Source of the DNA: an uncultured Acidobacteriota bacterium
Lineage (GTDB): Bacteria > Acidobacteriota > Terriglobia > Bryobacterales > Bryobacteraceae
Reading direction: 5' to 3'
DNA length: 64,000 bases
Assembly (NCBI GenBank): GCA_902826605.1
Contig: CADEFM010000005.1
Coordinates: forward strand, 262,854 to 326,853
The notes beneath the pieces are model-generated. The model ran no database searches and was not told the origin of the DNA. It was given only the letters and a program-made list of their open reading frames with translations. Shown in pieces: positions 37,055 to 45,749 of this stretch (positions are counted from its first letter, which is position 1; the number at the start of each line of letters is the position of its first letter). The position numbers and the translations under genes were made by a program.

Positions 37055-37176
37055 TCTTTGAGTTTAGCGCGGCTGGGCGACGAAGAGAGAAGTGATGGCA
37101 ACGAACTCTCCGGACGAGCCGTCTAAATCGATGAATCTGGCTGAAGCCCTTGAGTATAATAAAACTCAGGCCCTCC

Positions 37177-38175
37177 ATGAAATTCCTAGTTACACTTCTC
37201 TTTGTCAGCGTCACGCTCCTGGGTCAAACTGCCCCTGGAGCCAAATCCGCGTTCGATAAAGCCACGCTTGAAACGTATCTGCGGTACTCCGAGCTGTGGA
37301 TTCCGCAAGTTACCGTTAAGATCGACGACCCCGCGCCCTCCACCATACTCAATGGTTTCTCCGAAGTGTGGGTTCATCTTTCCTATAACGGCCAGACCAA
37401 GGACGAGCAGTATTACGTCTCGCGCGATGGAAAGAACGTCATGAGGGGCAGCGCATTCCATATCGATCAAAGCCCCTTTCAGTCGAACGTCAATCTTCTG
37501 AAGGAAGAAACGCAGCCTAGTTTTGGGGCGGGCGCGGGCGCACCTGTGACGCTAGTGATCTTCGGAGATTTCCAGTGTCCCGTCTGCCAGAAGGAAAATT
37601 TGGAACTGCGCAAGAATTTGCCAGCGGCCTTCGGAGACAAGGTCCGCGTGTATTTCAACGATTACCCGCTGAAGCCCATCCATCCATGGGCGATGAAGGC
37701 CTCGGTGTACGGCCGCTGCGCCTATAAAGAGAGCCAGGAGACCTTCTGGAACTATCACGATTGGATTTACGAAAAGCAGAACGGAATCACACTCGAGAAC
37801 CTGGACGCGAAGGTGCAGGAATTCGCTAAGGAAAAGAACGCGGATGGAGCCAAGCTGACGGCATGCGCGGCCGACAAAGCTGCTACCGACGACGTCGAGC
37901 GCAATATCGCCATGGGACATAGCCTTTCCGTGAATGCGACGCCAACCATGTTTATCAACGGCCGGAAAATGGAAGGCGCCATGGATTGGAACATCCTTTC
38001 GCAACTGCTACAAATCGAAATCAACCACGCCGAAGAGATTGCGAAAGCCGCGAAGGCCGCAGGCCTGGTTCAGCCTGCACCGGCCGAGAATGGGTCCTCG
38101 CAAACTGCCAGCGCTAGCCAGGGGGACGATAAGTGCTGTGTGGTGGAGATGCCTAAGTTAGGTGGTAAGAAATAA
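37177..38175 (+). CDS. Exported thioredoxin-fold (DsbA/DsbG-like) protein
   Basis: A 332-residue periplasmic protein with a signal peptide (MKFLVTLLFVSVTLLG). An N-terminal domain of unknown type (about 25-115) precedes a thioredoxin fold, whose active site is CPVC (Cys134, Cys137) in FGDFQCPVCQKENLELR. A cis-Pro loop (NATPTMFINGRKM) and the FNDYPLKPIHPWAMKA insert place it in the DsbA-like Thioredoxin_4 group. The C-terminus ends with two adjacent cysteines (DDKCCVVEM), which may act as a secondary redox centre. A -10-like TATAAT at 37155-37160 lies just upstream. It precedes an M28 peptidase gene by five bases and is divergent from the M24 peptidase. Confidence 0.85.
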   Translation: MKFLVTLLFVSVTLLGQTAPGAKSAFDKATLETYLRYSELWIPQVTVKIDDPAPSTILNGFSEVWVHLSYNGQTKDEQYYVSRDGKNVMRGSAFHIDQSPFQSNVNLLKEETQPSFGAGAGAPVTLVIFGDFQCPVCQKENLELRKNLPAAFGDKVRVYFNDYPLKPIHPWAMKASVYGRCAYKESQETFWNYHDWIYEKQNGITLENLDAKVQEFAKEKNADGAKLTACAADKAATDDVERNIAMGHSLSVNATPTMFINGRKMEGAMDWNILSQLLQIEINHAEEIAKAAKAAGLVQPAPAENGSSQTASASQGDDKCCVVEMPKLGGKK

Positions 38176-38180
38176 ATCTT

Positions 38181-40001
38181 ATGCGGCGGCAACATCGAAA
38201 TCTGGCTGGTTTATTGTTCGTGTGCCCGCTATGGGTAGCTGCCGCCGTTATTAGTCCTGAAACTTACCTCAACCACATCAAGTACCTGGCGTCACCGGAA
38301 TTGAAAGGCCGTGCGACAGGATCGCCCGAGCTCGAAAAAGCCGCATCCTATATCGCGGCGCAATTCAAATCCTTTGGACTGAAACCGGTGGACGGCAAGA
38401 ATTTCGAGCTGGCATTTCCGGCGGAACTGGACGCCAAAATCGGACCGAACAATTCGCTAAGCGCCGTGGAGTCTGGCCGGAAGGTTGAGTTTAGGGAAGG
38501 GCGTGATTTTGAACCGTTTACCTTTTCCACCGTCGGCAAATTTTCCGGGGGCGTAGTATTTGCTGGCTACGGGATCACGGCCAAGGAATACAATTACGAC
38601 GATTACGCGGGCGTGAATGCGAACGGGAAGATCGTGCTGATTCTTCGCCACGAGCCCCAGGAAGACAACGGAGACAGCGTTTTCGACGGCAAGAAGCAGA
38701 CCTCACACGCTGAGTTCGTCAGCAAGATGGTCAATGCCAAAATGCATGGCGCGCGGGGAGTCATTTGGGTGAACGACATGGCTTCGCATGCGGGCTCGGA
38801 CAGACTGGAAAAGTTCGGCATGGGTTCGGGTCCGCGCGACGGCGGGGTGTTCTTCCTGCAGATGTCAGCCGCCGCAGCCGAGCGCTGGCTGGCCGCCGAA
38901 GGCCGCGACCTGAAACAGATCACCGAGGAGATCGACCGCGACTTGAAGCCGCGTTCCTTTGCGCTCCCCAAAGTTCAAGTAGAACTGTCAGTGGACTTGA
39001 TCCGCGAGAGCAAGAACGTGCACAACGTCGCAGCTTATCTGCCGGGCAAGACCAACGAGTACATTATCCTCGGTGCGCATTACGATCATCTAGGTTTGGG
39101 GGACCAGCATTCGCTTGCTCCACGGCAGCGCGGGACCGTTCATCCTGGCGCGGATGACAACGCCTCCGGCACTTCAGGTGTGATCGAACTGGCGCGGTGG
39201 TTTTCGAAACAATCACAGCCTCGGCGTGGGATTCTTTTCATGACATACGCGGGTGAGGAACTGGGGTTACTTGGCAGCTCTTGGTACGCAAATCATCCGG
39301 CGCTGCCGCTGGAAAACGCCGTCGCGATGATCAATCTGGATATGATCGGGCGCGCCAGGGAAGGCAAGGTGTTCTTGAGCGGGGTGCAAACGGGTTCGAC
39401 GTTCGCCCAGCTTCTGGAAAGCGTGAAGATCCCCGAGGGCTTGAAATTGGATCCCACGGGCCGTAATTCCGGCAGCAATATGAATGACGCAAGCGACCAC
39501 GCGTCCTTCAGCGCCAAGCAAGTGCCTGTATTGTTCTTCTTCTCAGGGCTGCATGCGGATTATCACAAGCCAGGCGATACCGCCGATAAGATTGAAGCAG
39601 GCAATGCAACCAAGCTTCTGGAGTACGTCGCAGATTTCACGGAACGGCTGTCGGCTGCGCCGGAGCGGCCCGTTTACGCGAAGGCCGCGCGTCCGCCAGC
39701 CCCGGTTTCGAGTGGCGGTGGAAGCCGCTCCGGTTATGGCCCCGATTTTGGAAGCATTCCCGATTTCAACGAGCCGCCTAAGGGAGTACGTTTCGCGGAT
39801 GTGCGCGAAGGCAGCCCCGCCGGCAAGGCTGGATTGAAGGCAGGCGACATCATGATCGAGTTTGGGGGCAAGGAAATCGGAAACCTTTATGATTTTACGT
39901 ACACCCTGCGCGAGCATAAGCCTGGCGACATAGTACCAGTGAAAATACTGAGAGACGGCCAGACAATTGAAGCGAAAGTACTACTCACGGAACGCCGTTA
40001 A
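38181..40001 (+). CDS. Exported M28 family aminopeptidase with PA and PDZ domains
   Basis: A 606-residue zinc peptidase. It has a signal peptide (ending near residue 22), a protease-associated domain (about 95-230, with VVFAGYGITAKEYNYDDYAG), and then the M28 catalytic domain with all five metal ligands: His in GAHYDHLG, Asp in HPGADDNASGT, Glu in GEELGLLGS, Asp in INLDMIGR and His in HADYHKPGDTAD. A C-terminal PDZ-like domain follows (about 535-606, GSPAGKAGLKAGDIMIEFGG). It releases N-terminal amino acids from peptides outside the cytoplasm. It starts five bases after the thioredoxin-fold gene, so the two are probably co-transcribed and may deal with exported proteins. Confidence 0.92.
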   Translation: MRRQHRNLAGLLFVCPLWVAAAVISPETYLNHIKYLASPELKGRATGSPELEKAASYIAAQFKSFGLKPVDGKNFELAFPAELDAKIGPNNSLSAVESGRKVEFREGRDFEPFTFSTVGKFSGGVVFAGYGITAKEYNYDDYAGVNANGKIVLILRHEPQEDNGDSVFDGKKQTSHAEFVSKMVNAKMHGARGVIWVNDMASHAGSDRLEKFGMGSGPRDGGVFFLQMSAAAAERWLAAEGRDLKQITEEIDRDLKPRSFALPKVQVELSVDLIRESKNVHNVAAYLPGKTNEYIILGAHYDHLGLGDQHSLAPRQRGTVHPGADDNASGTSGVIELARWFSKQSQPRRGILFMTYAGEELGLLGSSWYANHPALPLENAVAMINLDMIGRAREGKVFLSGVQTGSTFAQLLESVKIPEGLKLDPTGRNSGSNMNDASDHASFSAKQVPVLFFFSGLHADYHKPGDTADKIEAGNATKLLEYVADFTERLSAAPERPVYAKAARPPAPVSSGGGSRSGYGPDFGSIPDFNEPPKGVRFADVREGSPAGKAGLKAGDIMIEFGGKEIGNLYDFTYTLREHKPGDIVPVKILRDGQTIEAKVLLTERR

Positions 40002-40031
40002 TCTGGCATACTTGGGTATCGGAGGACGTGA

Positions 40032-40625
40032 GTGACCGTGAGCAAGCTACCCCCGCTGATTTTGCACCCTTTCGCGGATACTACAGGCCCCGAAAAACTT
40101 GTTGAGAGCTCGCGCGCCAGCCTGATGCTGCAAGGTTTGCTGCCTTCTGGCGAACGCAGCCGCATGGATCTGGATCAGGCGCTGTTGGACGGCCGGTTCT
40201 GTGAGATCCGCATGCTGTTCTATGTGGGCAAAGATCTGGTGCGATGGATCGAACAGTGTCTGGAAATGGTGGAACGTTCTTCGGAACTCCGCGGGGCCGG
40301 CTTGAACTATCAGAGCTTCGCCGCATACCTTGTGAATCGTACACCGAAGGAAGTGGAAGCCAAACTTCGTAAATGGGGCGTGGCGGACTACCGTGCGATT
40401 TTTTCGCGTGCTCTTGGGCTGAGTGCGATTCTTGCAACCGCTCCGGACCGCACAACACTCGCCGACGAGTTTGTTCGTAACTACTATCGCTACGCCGATC
40501 AGCTTTACGTCCTACGCCAAGGCGAATCGCCCGTCGTCGACGTGTCGGGATTCAATTTCGAATTCGACATCTACGCTTCAGGCGAATATTCGCGAATGCT
40601 AGAGCGGGAGTGGGCAGAGCGCTAG
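40032..40625 (+). CDS. Hypothetical cytoplasmic protein
   Basis: A 197-residue protein with no recognised domain. It begins with GTG, with GGAGGA five bases upstream supporting that start, and reads MTVSKLPPLILHPFADTTG. The body is mostly helical (LVESSRASLMLQGLLPSGE, VRWIEQCLEMVERSSEL, VEAKLRKWGVADYRAIFSRA) and the C-terminal part is aromatic-rich (NYYRYADQLYVLR). No signal peptide or membrane helix is evident. It follows the M28 peptidase by 30 bases and may share its transcript. Function unknown. Confidence 0.55.
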   Translation: MTVSKLPPLILHPFADTTGPEKLVESSRASLMLQGLLPSGERSRMDLDQALLDGRFCEIRMLFYVGKDLVRWIEQCLEMVERSSELRGAGLNYQSFAAYLVNRTPKEVEAKLRKWGVADYRAIFSRALGLSAILATAPDRTTLADEFVRNYYRYADQLYVLRQGESPVVDVSGFNFEFDIYASGEYSRMLEREWAER

Positions 40626-40770
40626 AAGATTGTTTGCCGCTCGGTAAGCGCTCCTGGTTCCTGTTGGTCTCGCCCAACTCTGGGCCAAGCCTCGTCCACA
40701 TTATTAGGGCGCCACCAGAATCCAGAATACCGGACGAACATCATATAAACTAGCATTTGAGGAATACGGC

Positions 40771-43335
40771 TTGAAACAAGGCTCCTTCGGGAGGTGGTTC
40801 AACATCACGTTGGTGTTCGCCCTGCTGTCCTGCATGGCCGTGACGGCGCACGCGCAGCGAACTCTCGCGGGCGAAGCCAAACTGCGACTGATGCTCGAGG
40901 AACTCGGGAACACAGGCAGCGTTATGATGATCGCAGCGCACCCGGACGATGAGAATACGGCGCTATTGGCTTATCTTTCGCGCGGACGCCACGTCCGCAC
41001 CGCTTATCTTTCTTTAACCCGCGGCGAGGGCGGCCAGAACCTGATCGGCAGCGAGCAGAGCGAAGAACTGGGCATCATTCGCACCCAGGAACTGCTGGCC
41101 GCGCGCAAGATCGACGGCGCCGAGCAGTATTTCACCCGCGCCATCGACTTCGGGTTCACCAAGACCGCGGATGAAACGCTGGGGTCGAAGTGGCCCCGCG
41201 AAAAGGTATTGGGCGACGTGGTGTGGGCCATCCGGCGGTTCAGGCCAGATGTGATTATTCTGCGTTTCTCCGGCACGCCCCGTGATGGGCACGGACAGCA
41301 TCAATCCTCGGCGATTCTAGCTAAGGAAGCCTTCACCGCCGCAGCCGATAGCACGCGCTTTCCAGAGCAGCTGCGTTATGTAAAGACTTGGCAATCTCAG
41401 CGATTGATGACCAATCTGACGGGCTTCGGGCCAGAGCAGGAAAAGGAAATCGCGAAGATTCCCGACAAACTGGAAGTGGATCTGGGCGCTTATTCGCCGG
41501 AGCTAGGCTATTCCTACAATGAGATCGCCGGAGCCAGCCGCAGCCAGCACCGCAGCCAAGCCATGGGAACGCCGGAGCGGCGCGGGGCGCTTATCAGCTA
41601 TTTTGTTACGGATCGTGGAGACCGAGCGAATAAGGACTTATTCGAGAACCTCAACTTCACATGGTCGCGTTTCCCGGGCGGCGCGCAAGTAGATTCTCTG
41701 ATGGCGCAGGCCGTCACATCGTTTGCTCCAGTGCGACCGGAAGCCCTGCTGCCCGAACTGACCAAAGTTCGCCCGATAATAGCGGGGATTGCCTCTTCGA
41801 CGCGCGATCCGCTAGTCGAACGCAAGCTGCGCGATCTGGACGAAACCATCGCGTATGCCGGAGGCGTCTGGGTGGAAGCACTCGCTGAAAAGTATGCCGT
41901 CACGCCCGGTGGCAGCCTTAAAGTCACTTTGTCCGCGCTCGCACGCGGTGCGGCTAGCGTGTCGATTCTGGGCGCCAAATTGAGCGGGATCGATGGAACG
42001 CCTTCACCCGTCATTGCGCCTTCTGTACTAGCGGCGAACAAGCCAAGCTTGTATCCAGTCACATTTATGGTGCCGGAATCGCAACCGTACACCCAGCCCT
42101 ACTGGCAGGAAAATCCGCGCGAGGGAAGCATGTACGCGGTGGCGAATCAGGAGTTGCTGGGTGATCCCGAGAACCGTCCCGTCCTGGCTGCGCTTTTTCA
42201 AATGAGAGTGGGCGGCATCGAAATTCAATTATCGCGGCCCGTGCAGCACCGTTACGTGGATAAAGTCCTGGGTGAACTGACCCGGCCGCTGGTGGTGGTC
42301 CCGCCCGTCGGCATTGAGTTCGGCGGAACCGCGCTTGTGTTTCCGGATGCCACATCGCGGCGTGTGGAGATTCCCGTGAAATCGAATACGGGAAAGGCAT
42401 CTGGCGACGTGAACCTAGAAGTCCCCTCTGGCTGGCGCGTGGCGCCGGCCACGCAGCACTTTGACCTAGCTGGGGCTGACGAGGTGACCAGCGTTGTGTT
42501 CACGCTTACGCCACCGGCGGCCGAGTCTCAAGGAGTTCTGCGCGCGGTTGCTACGGTCGACGGCCGCCGCATCGCCAGTAATACGCGGGTCATTGAATAT
42601 CCGCACTTCCCGGCGCAAACGCTGCTCACCCCCGCGGAAGCCAGGCTAGTGCGCGCCGACATACGGACCCTGGCCAAGACCGTGGGATACATCGCGGGCG
42701 CGGGTGATGAGGTGCCAGGATCGTTGCGGCAAATTGGAATCGACGTAACGCTGCTGACATCAGATGACCTGTTGCACGGCGATTTGAAGCGGTTCGATGC
42801 AATCGTCACCGGCGTTCGTTCCTTCAACACGCGTCCGGACTTGCGAGCCAATTATCAGCGCTTGTTCCAGTACGTGGAAGACGGCGGAACTCTCGTGGTG
42901 CAATACAATACGCCGGAAGGCGGGGGAGGGCAGGGGGCCACTCTTCCAGATAGTCCATTGCTCGCGCATATCGGTCCATATCGCATTAAGACCGGACGCG
43001 ACCGCGTGACGGTGGAGGAAGCTCCAGTGACTTTCCCCAATCCACAGCTTCCCTTGCTGCACACGCCCAATGAAATCACGCAAAAGGATTTTGAAGGATG
43101 GGTGCAAGAACGCGGCCTGAATTTCGCCGCTGAGTGGGATCCGCGCTACTTGAGTGTGCTTGAATCCCATGACCCCGGAGAAAAGCCACTGCTTGGCGGA
43201 CAGCTTTACACCAAATACGGCAAAGGCGCCTACATTTTCACTGCCTACGATTGGTTTCGTGAACTGCCCGCCGGAGTCCCCGGCGCGTACCGGTTGTTTG
43301 CGAACCTGCTGAGCGCGGGGAAAGCTCAGCAGTGA
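40771..43335 (+). CDS. Exported PIG-L/LmbE-family deacetylase with large C-terminal region
   Basis: An 854-residue secreted protein. A signal peptide (FNITLVFALLSCMAVTAHA) precedes a PIG-L/LmbE N-acetylglucosaminyl deacetylase domain (about 45-300), whose zinc site reads AAHPDDE (His57, Asp60) and pairs with GHGQHQ near 175. Beyond the usual 250-300 residues it continues for about 550 more. These contain beta-rich domains with VEIPVKSNTGKASGDVNLEVPSGW near 540 and a C-terminal part rich in hydrophobic strands. The TTG start is supported by GAGGA seven to eleven bases upstream. The next gene overlaps its stop by two bases. The enzyme may remove acetyl groups from an exported amino sugar or peptidoglycan fragment. 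Confidence 0.85.
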   Translation: MKQGSFGRWFNITLVFALLSCMAVTAHAQRTLAGEAKLRLMLEELGNTGSVMMIAAHPDDENTALLAYLSRGRHVRTAYLSLTRGEGGQNLIGSEQSEELGIIRTQELLAARKIDGAEQYFTRAIDFGFTKTADETLGSKWPREKVLGDVVWAIRRFRPDVIILRFSGTPRDGHGQHQSSAILAKEAFTAAADSTRFPEQLRYVKTWQSQRLMTNLTGFGPEQEKEIAKIPDKLEVDLGAYSPELGYSYNEIAGASRSQHRSQAMGTPERRGALISYFVTDRGDRANKDLFENLNFTWSRFPGGAQVDSLMAQAVTSFAPVRPEALLPELTKVRPIIAGIASSTRDPLVERKLRDLDETIAYAGGVWVEALAEKYAVTPGGSLKVTLSALARGAASVSILGAKLSGIDGTPSPVIAPSVLAANKPSLYPVTFMVPESQPYTQPYWQENPREGSMYAVANQELLGDPENRPVLAALFQMRVGGIEIQLSRPVQHRYVDKVLGELTRPLVVVPPVGIEFGGTALVFPDATSRRVEIPVKSNTGKASGDVNLEVPSGWRVAPATQHFDLAGADEVTSVVFTLTPPAAESQGVLRAVATVDGRRIASNTRVIEYPHFPAQTLLTPAEARLVRADIRTLAKTVGYIAGAGDEVPGSLRQIGIDVTLLTSDDLLHGDLKRFDAIVTGVRSFNTRPDLRANYQRLFQYVEDGGTLVVQYNTPEGGGGQGATLPDSPLLAHIGPYRIKTGRDRVTVEEAPVTFPNPQLPLLHTPNEITQKDFEGWVQERGLNFAAEWDPRYLSVLESHDPGEKPLLGGQLYTKYGKGAYIFTAYDWFRELPAGVPGAYRLFANLLSAGKAQQ

Positions 43336-43487
43336 GCGAAGAGCCGCAAGGCGACCGGCCTAGCGCTCCGATTGACGAGCCCCCACCGGTGTTCGGCACC
43401 TGGCCGCGCGTGTACGGGTTCGTGCTCGGGTACCTGGCAATGCTAATAGCGTTGCTGTGGCTGTTCACGCGGTACTACCGTCCATGA
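43332..43487 (+). CDS. 51-residue membrane protein between PIG-L and sodium symporter genes
   Basis: A very short gene that starts with GTG inside the PIG-L stop region (GTGA) and ends with a TGA that overlaps the symporter ATG (ATGA). Its product has a polar, proline-rich N-terminus (MSEEPQGDRPSAPIDEPPP) and one hydrophobic helix (VYGFVLGYLAMLIALLWLFT) before the end RYYRP. The two four-base overlaps on either side, with no untranslated gap, argue that it is a real, translationally coupled gene. Its topology and position resemble small subunits that accompany solute:sodium symporters, such as the DUF485 family, but sequence similarity is not evident. Confidence 0.65.
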   Translation: MSEEPQGDRPSAPIDEPPPVFGTWPRVYGFVLGYLAMLIALLWLFTRYYRP

Positions 43488-45127
43488 CGATCATCGACTG
43501 GATTGTCCTGTTTGCCTGGCTGGTCTTTCTGGTCTCCTACGGTCTGTGGCGCGGACGCGGATCCACGACCGTCAATCAATATTTGCTGGCTGGAAAAACC
43601 ATGCCGTGGTACGCCATGGGACTCTCCATTATGGCGACGCAAGCGAGCGCGATCACTTTCGTCTCCACCACGGGACAAGGATTCGTCGATGGCATGCGGT
43701 TCGTGCAGTTCTATCTGGGGCTGCCCATTGCAATGGTGATCCTGTGCGCCACGGCGGTACCCATTTTTCATCGCGCGAAGGTGTACACAGCATACGAATA
43801 TCTGGAAAAGCGTTTCGATGCGAAGACGCGCTCTCTGGTGACGGCGGTGTTTCTCATACAGAGGGGCTTGGGTGCGGGCATCGCGCTGGCCGCGCCATCG
43901 ATTGTGCTCTCCGTGATACTGGGATGGTCATTTCACGTGACCACCTTGGTCATGGGCGGACTGGTGATACTTTACACCACCTTCGGCGGCATTAAAGCAG
44001 TGACGCACGCCGACGTGCAGCAAATGATGTTCATCATGGGCTCGCTGATACTGGCGTTTATCCTCGCGATTTCTCTGCTTCCGCCCGATATATCGTTTTT
44101 CGACGCCGTGAAACTAGCGGGCGCGGCGGGGCGATTGAATGCCATTGATGCGAGTCTCGATTGGAACAACCGCTACAACTTATGGAGCGGTTTGATCGGC
44201 GGCGGGTTTCTTATGCTTGCGTACTTCGGCACGGACCAGAGCCAGGTGCAACGCTATTTGACCGGCAAATCCATAGGGCATAGCCGGCTGGGCCTGCTGC
44301 TGAATGCGATGGCGAAAGTGCCGGTCCAGTTCTTCATCCTGTTCATTGGGTCCATGGTATTTGTGTTCTTTTTGTTCCAACGCCCCCCGTTGTTGTTTCA
44401 TCCGGTTGAGATGAAGCGCGTCGCCCTCACCCCCGAATACCCGGCGCTGCAGGTTCGCTTCGATGAGGCGTTGAATGCGCGCGAGGCCGCTGCGCGGCGC
44501 GTGAAAGGCGGCGCGCCCGTCGCGGACCTCCTTTCTGCTCAGCAACAGGTGGATGCGGTGCGTGCCGACGCCCAGAAGCTAAGTCACGAGAATGACACCA
44601 ATTACATTTTTCTAAGTTTCGTGACCCGTTACATGCCAGTCGGACTGGTGGGGCTCATCCTCGGCGTAATTTTTACGGCCGCGATGTCCGCAAGCTCCGG
44701 CGAGATCAATTCGCTTGCCACGGTAACCATGATCGATGTTTACCAGCGCCACTTGCATCGTGGTGCAAACGACCGGCATTACCTGTTTGCATCGCGCCTC
44801 GCGACGATTTTCTGGGGCTGCTACGCCGTAGCATTCGCCAATTTTGCGCAAGGGCTGGGAACGCTAATTGAAGCCGTGAACCAGGTAGGGTCGCTGTTTT
44901 ACGGAAGCATGTTAGGAGTTTTTGTATTGGCGTTCTTTCTCAAAAAGGTGCGCGGAACCGCCGCGTTTCTCGGCGTGGCAGTTGGGCAACTTGCCATCTT
45001 CGCCGTGGCGGCGTTTACATCGGTGGCTTACCTTTGGTATAACGTCGTGGGCGCGCTGGTAGTCATCGCCGTAGGCTACGGGCTGTCCTTCGTGCTTACC
45101 GAAAAACCCAAGACCGCGAGCGGCTAA
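43484..45127 (+). CDS. Sodium:solute symporter family transporter
   Basis: A 547-residue SSS-family transporter with about 13 membrane helices. It starts MTIIDWIVLFAWLVFLV. Family features are the helix 1-2 region NQYLLAGKTMPWYAMGLSIMATQASAITF, the YEYLEKRFDAKTR motif and the sodium-binding core AMSASSGEINSLATVTMIDVYQR. A hydrophilic insertion with a charged helix (about 310-370, QVRFDEALNAREAAARRVKG) is unusual for the family and may be cytoplasmic. The start at 43484 overlaps the small upstream gene. The substrate could be a sugar or a sialic/amino-sugar derivative made available by the PIG-L enzyme, but that is inference. Confidence 0.9.
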   Translation: MTIIDWIVLFAWLVFLVSYGLWRGRGSTTVNQYLLAGKTMPWYAMGLSIMATQASAITFVSTTGQGFVDGMRFVQFYLGLPIAMVILCATAVPIFHRAKVYTAYEYLEKRFDAKTRSLVTAVFLIQRGLGAGIALAAPSIVLSVILGWSFHVTTLVMGGLVILYTTFGGIKAVTHADVQQMMFIMGSLILAFILAISLLPPDISFFDAVKLAGAAGRLNAIDASLDWNNRYNLWSGLIGGGFLMLAYFGTDQSQVQRYLTGKSIGHSRLGLLLNAMAKVPVQFFILFIGSMVFVFFLFQRPPLLFHPVEMKRVALTPEYPALQVRFDEALNAREAAARRVKGGAPVADLLSAQQQVDAVRADAQKLSHENDTNYIFLSFVTRYMPVGLVGLILGVIFTAAMSASSGEINSLATVTMIDVYQRHLHRGANDRHYLFASRLATIFWGCYAVAFANFAQGLGTLIEAVNQVGSLFYGSMLGVFVLAFFLKKVRGTAAFLGVAVGQLAIFAVAAFTSVAYLWYNVVGALVVIAVGYGLSFVLTEKPKTASG

Positions 45128-45132
45128 AATCC

Positions 45133-45327
45133 TTAGGTCAGTGGCTTTTCTTGCGGCGCCTGCTTCAATGCCTTGCGCAGATGCTTGTCCGAGTCTTCAA
45201 GGCACTCTTGAATCTCGCCGACTTCCGGAACTTTGCTTTCATCAACTTCGGCGAGCGATGCCAGGGCAGATTGAATGCTGTGCATACTATCGGTAATTTT
45301 GGCGCGTTCACTTTTTGTCAGGCTCAT
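45133..45327 (-). CDS. Small hypothetical acidic protein
   Basis: A 64-residue helical protein (MSLTKSERAKITDSMHSIQSALASLAEVDESKVPEVGEIQE begins it, given here in parts: TKSERAKITDSMHSIQSALA then GEIQECLEDSDKHLRKAL). It is cytoplasmic with no domain recognised. Its start overlaps the end of the neighbouring 81-residue gene by 20 bases, indicating a coupled pair. It ends five bases from the convergent symporter stop. Confidence 0.5.
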   Translation of the reverse strand: MSLTKSERAKITDSMHSIQSALASLAEVDESKVPEVGEIQECLEDSDKHLRKALKQAPQEKPLT

Positions 45328-45553
45328 CGTATCTAGAACAGCCGTGAGTCTCTAAGTGATTCAAGTAGGCATATTTAGCTTGATGTTTCCGCTCATTCAC
45401 CATATGAATCAAATCGTCAAAGCGAGTACTATCCAAATCACCACCGACGAGGGCTTGAAATTGTTCCTCGTGCAATCGCGTCAACTCGCGGATAGTCTCC
45501 CCGAACGCCTCCAATAACTGCTTAGCCTGTTGACAATAAATAAGGCTAGTCAT
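45308..45553 (-). CDS. Small hypothetical helical protein, paired with the downstream small gene
   Basis: An 81-residue cytoplasmic protein starting MTSLIYCQQAKQLLEAFGET, with a long amphipathic helix (RELTRLHEEQFQALVGGDLD) and a charged tail (ETHGCSRYDEPDKK). No family was recognised. The length and helix pattern resemble small chaperones or adaptor subunits of secretion systems, but this is only an impression. The 196 bases upstream, to the TPR lipoprotein gene, contain no assignable promoter. Confidence 0.5.
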   Translation of the reverse strand: MTSLIYCQQAKQLLEAFGETIRELTRLHEEQFQALVGGDLDSTRFDDLIHMVNERKHQAKYAYLNHLETHGCSRYDEPDKK

Positions 45554-45749
45554 TGAGCGTTGAACTCACCGCTGGACCTCCCGCACCCATCCGTGCAATT
45601 CCCATGCCATTGCCGCCCCCAATTATTCTAGTCCTCGTTCGCGTACACGCGGAAAGCATTTAGAGTTTTCACCCGCAAAAATGTTTCACTAAAACGCGGG
45701 GGGTAGCTGGTGCGTGCAGCTCTGTGCGCTTTGTGGTGAAGTAAAAAGG

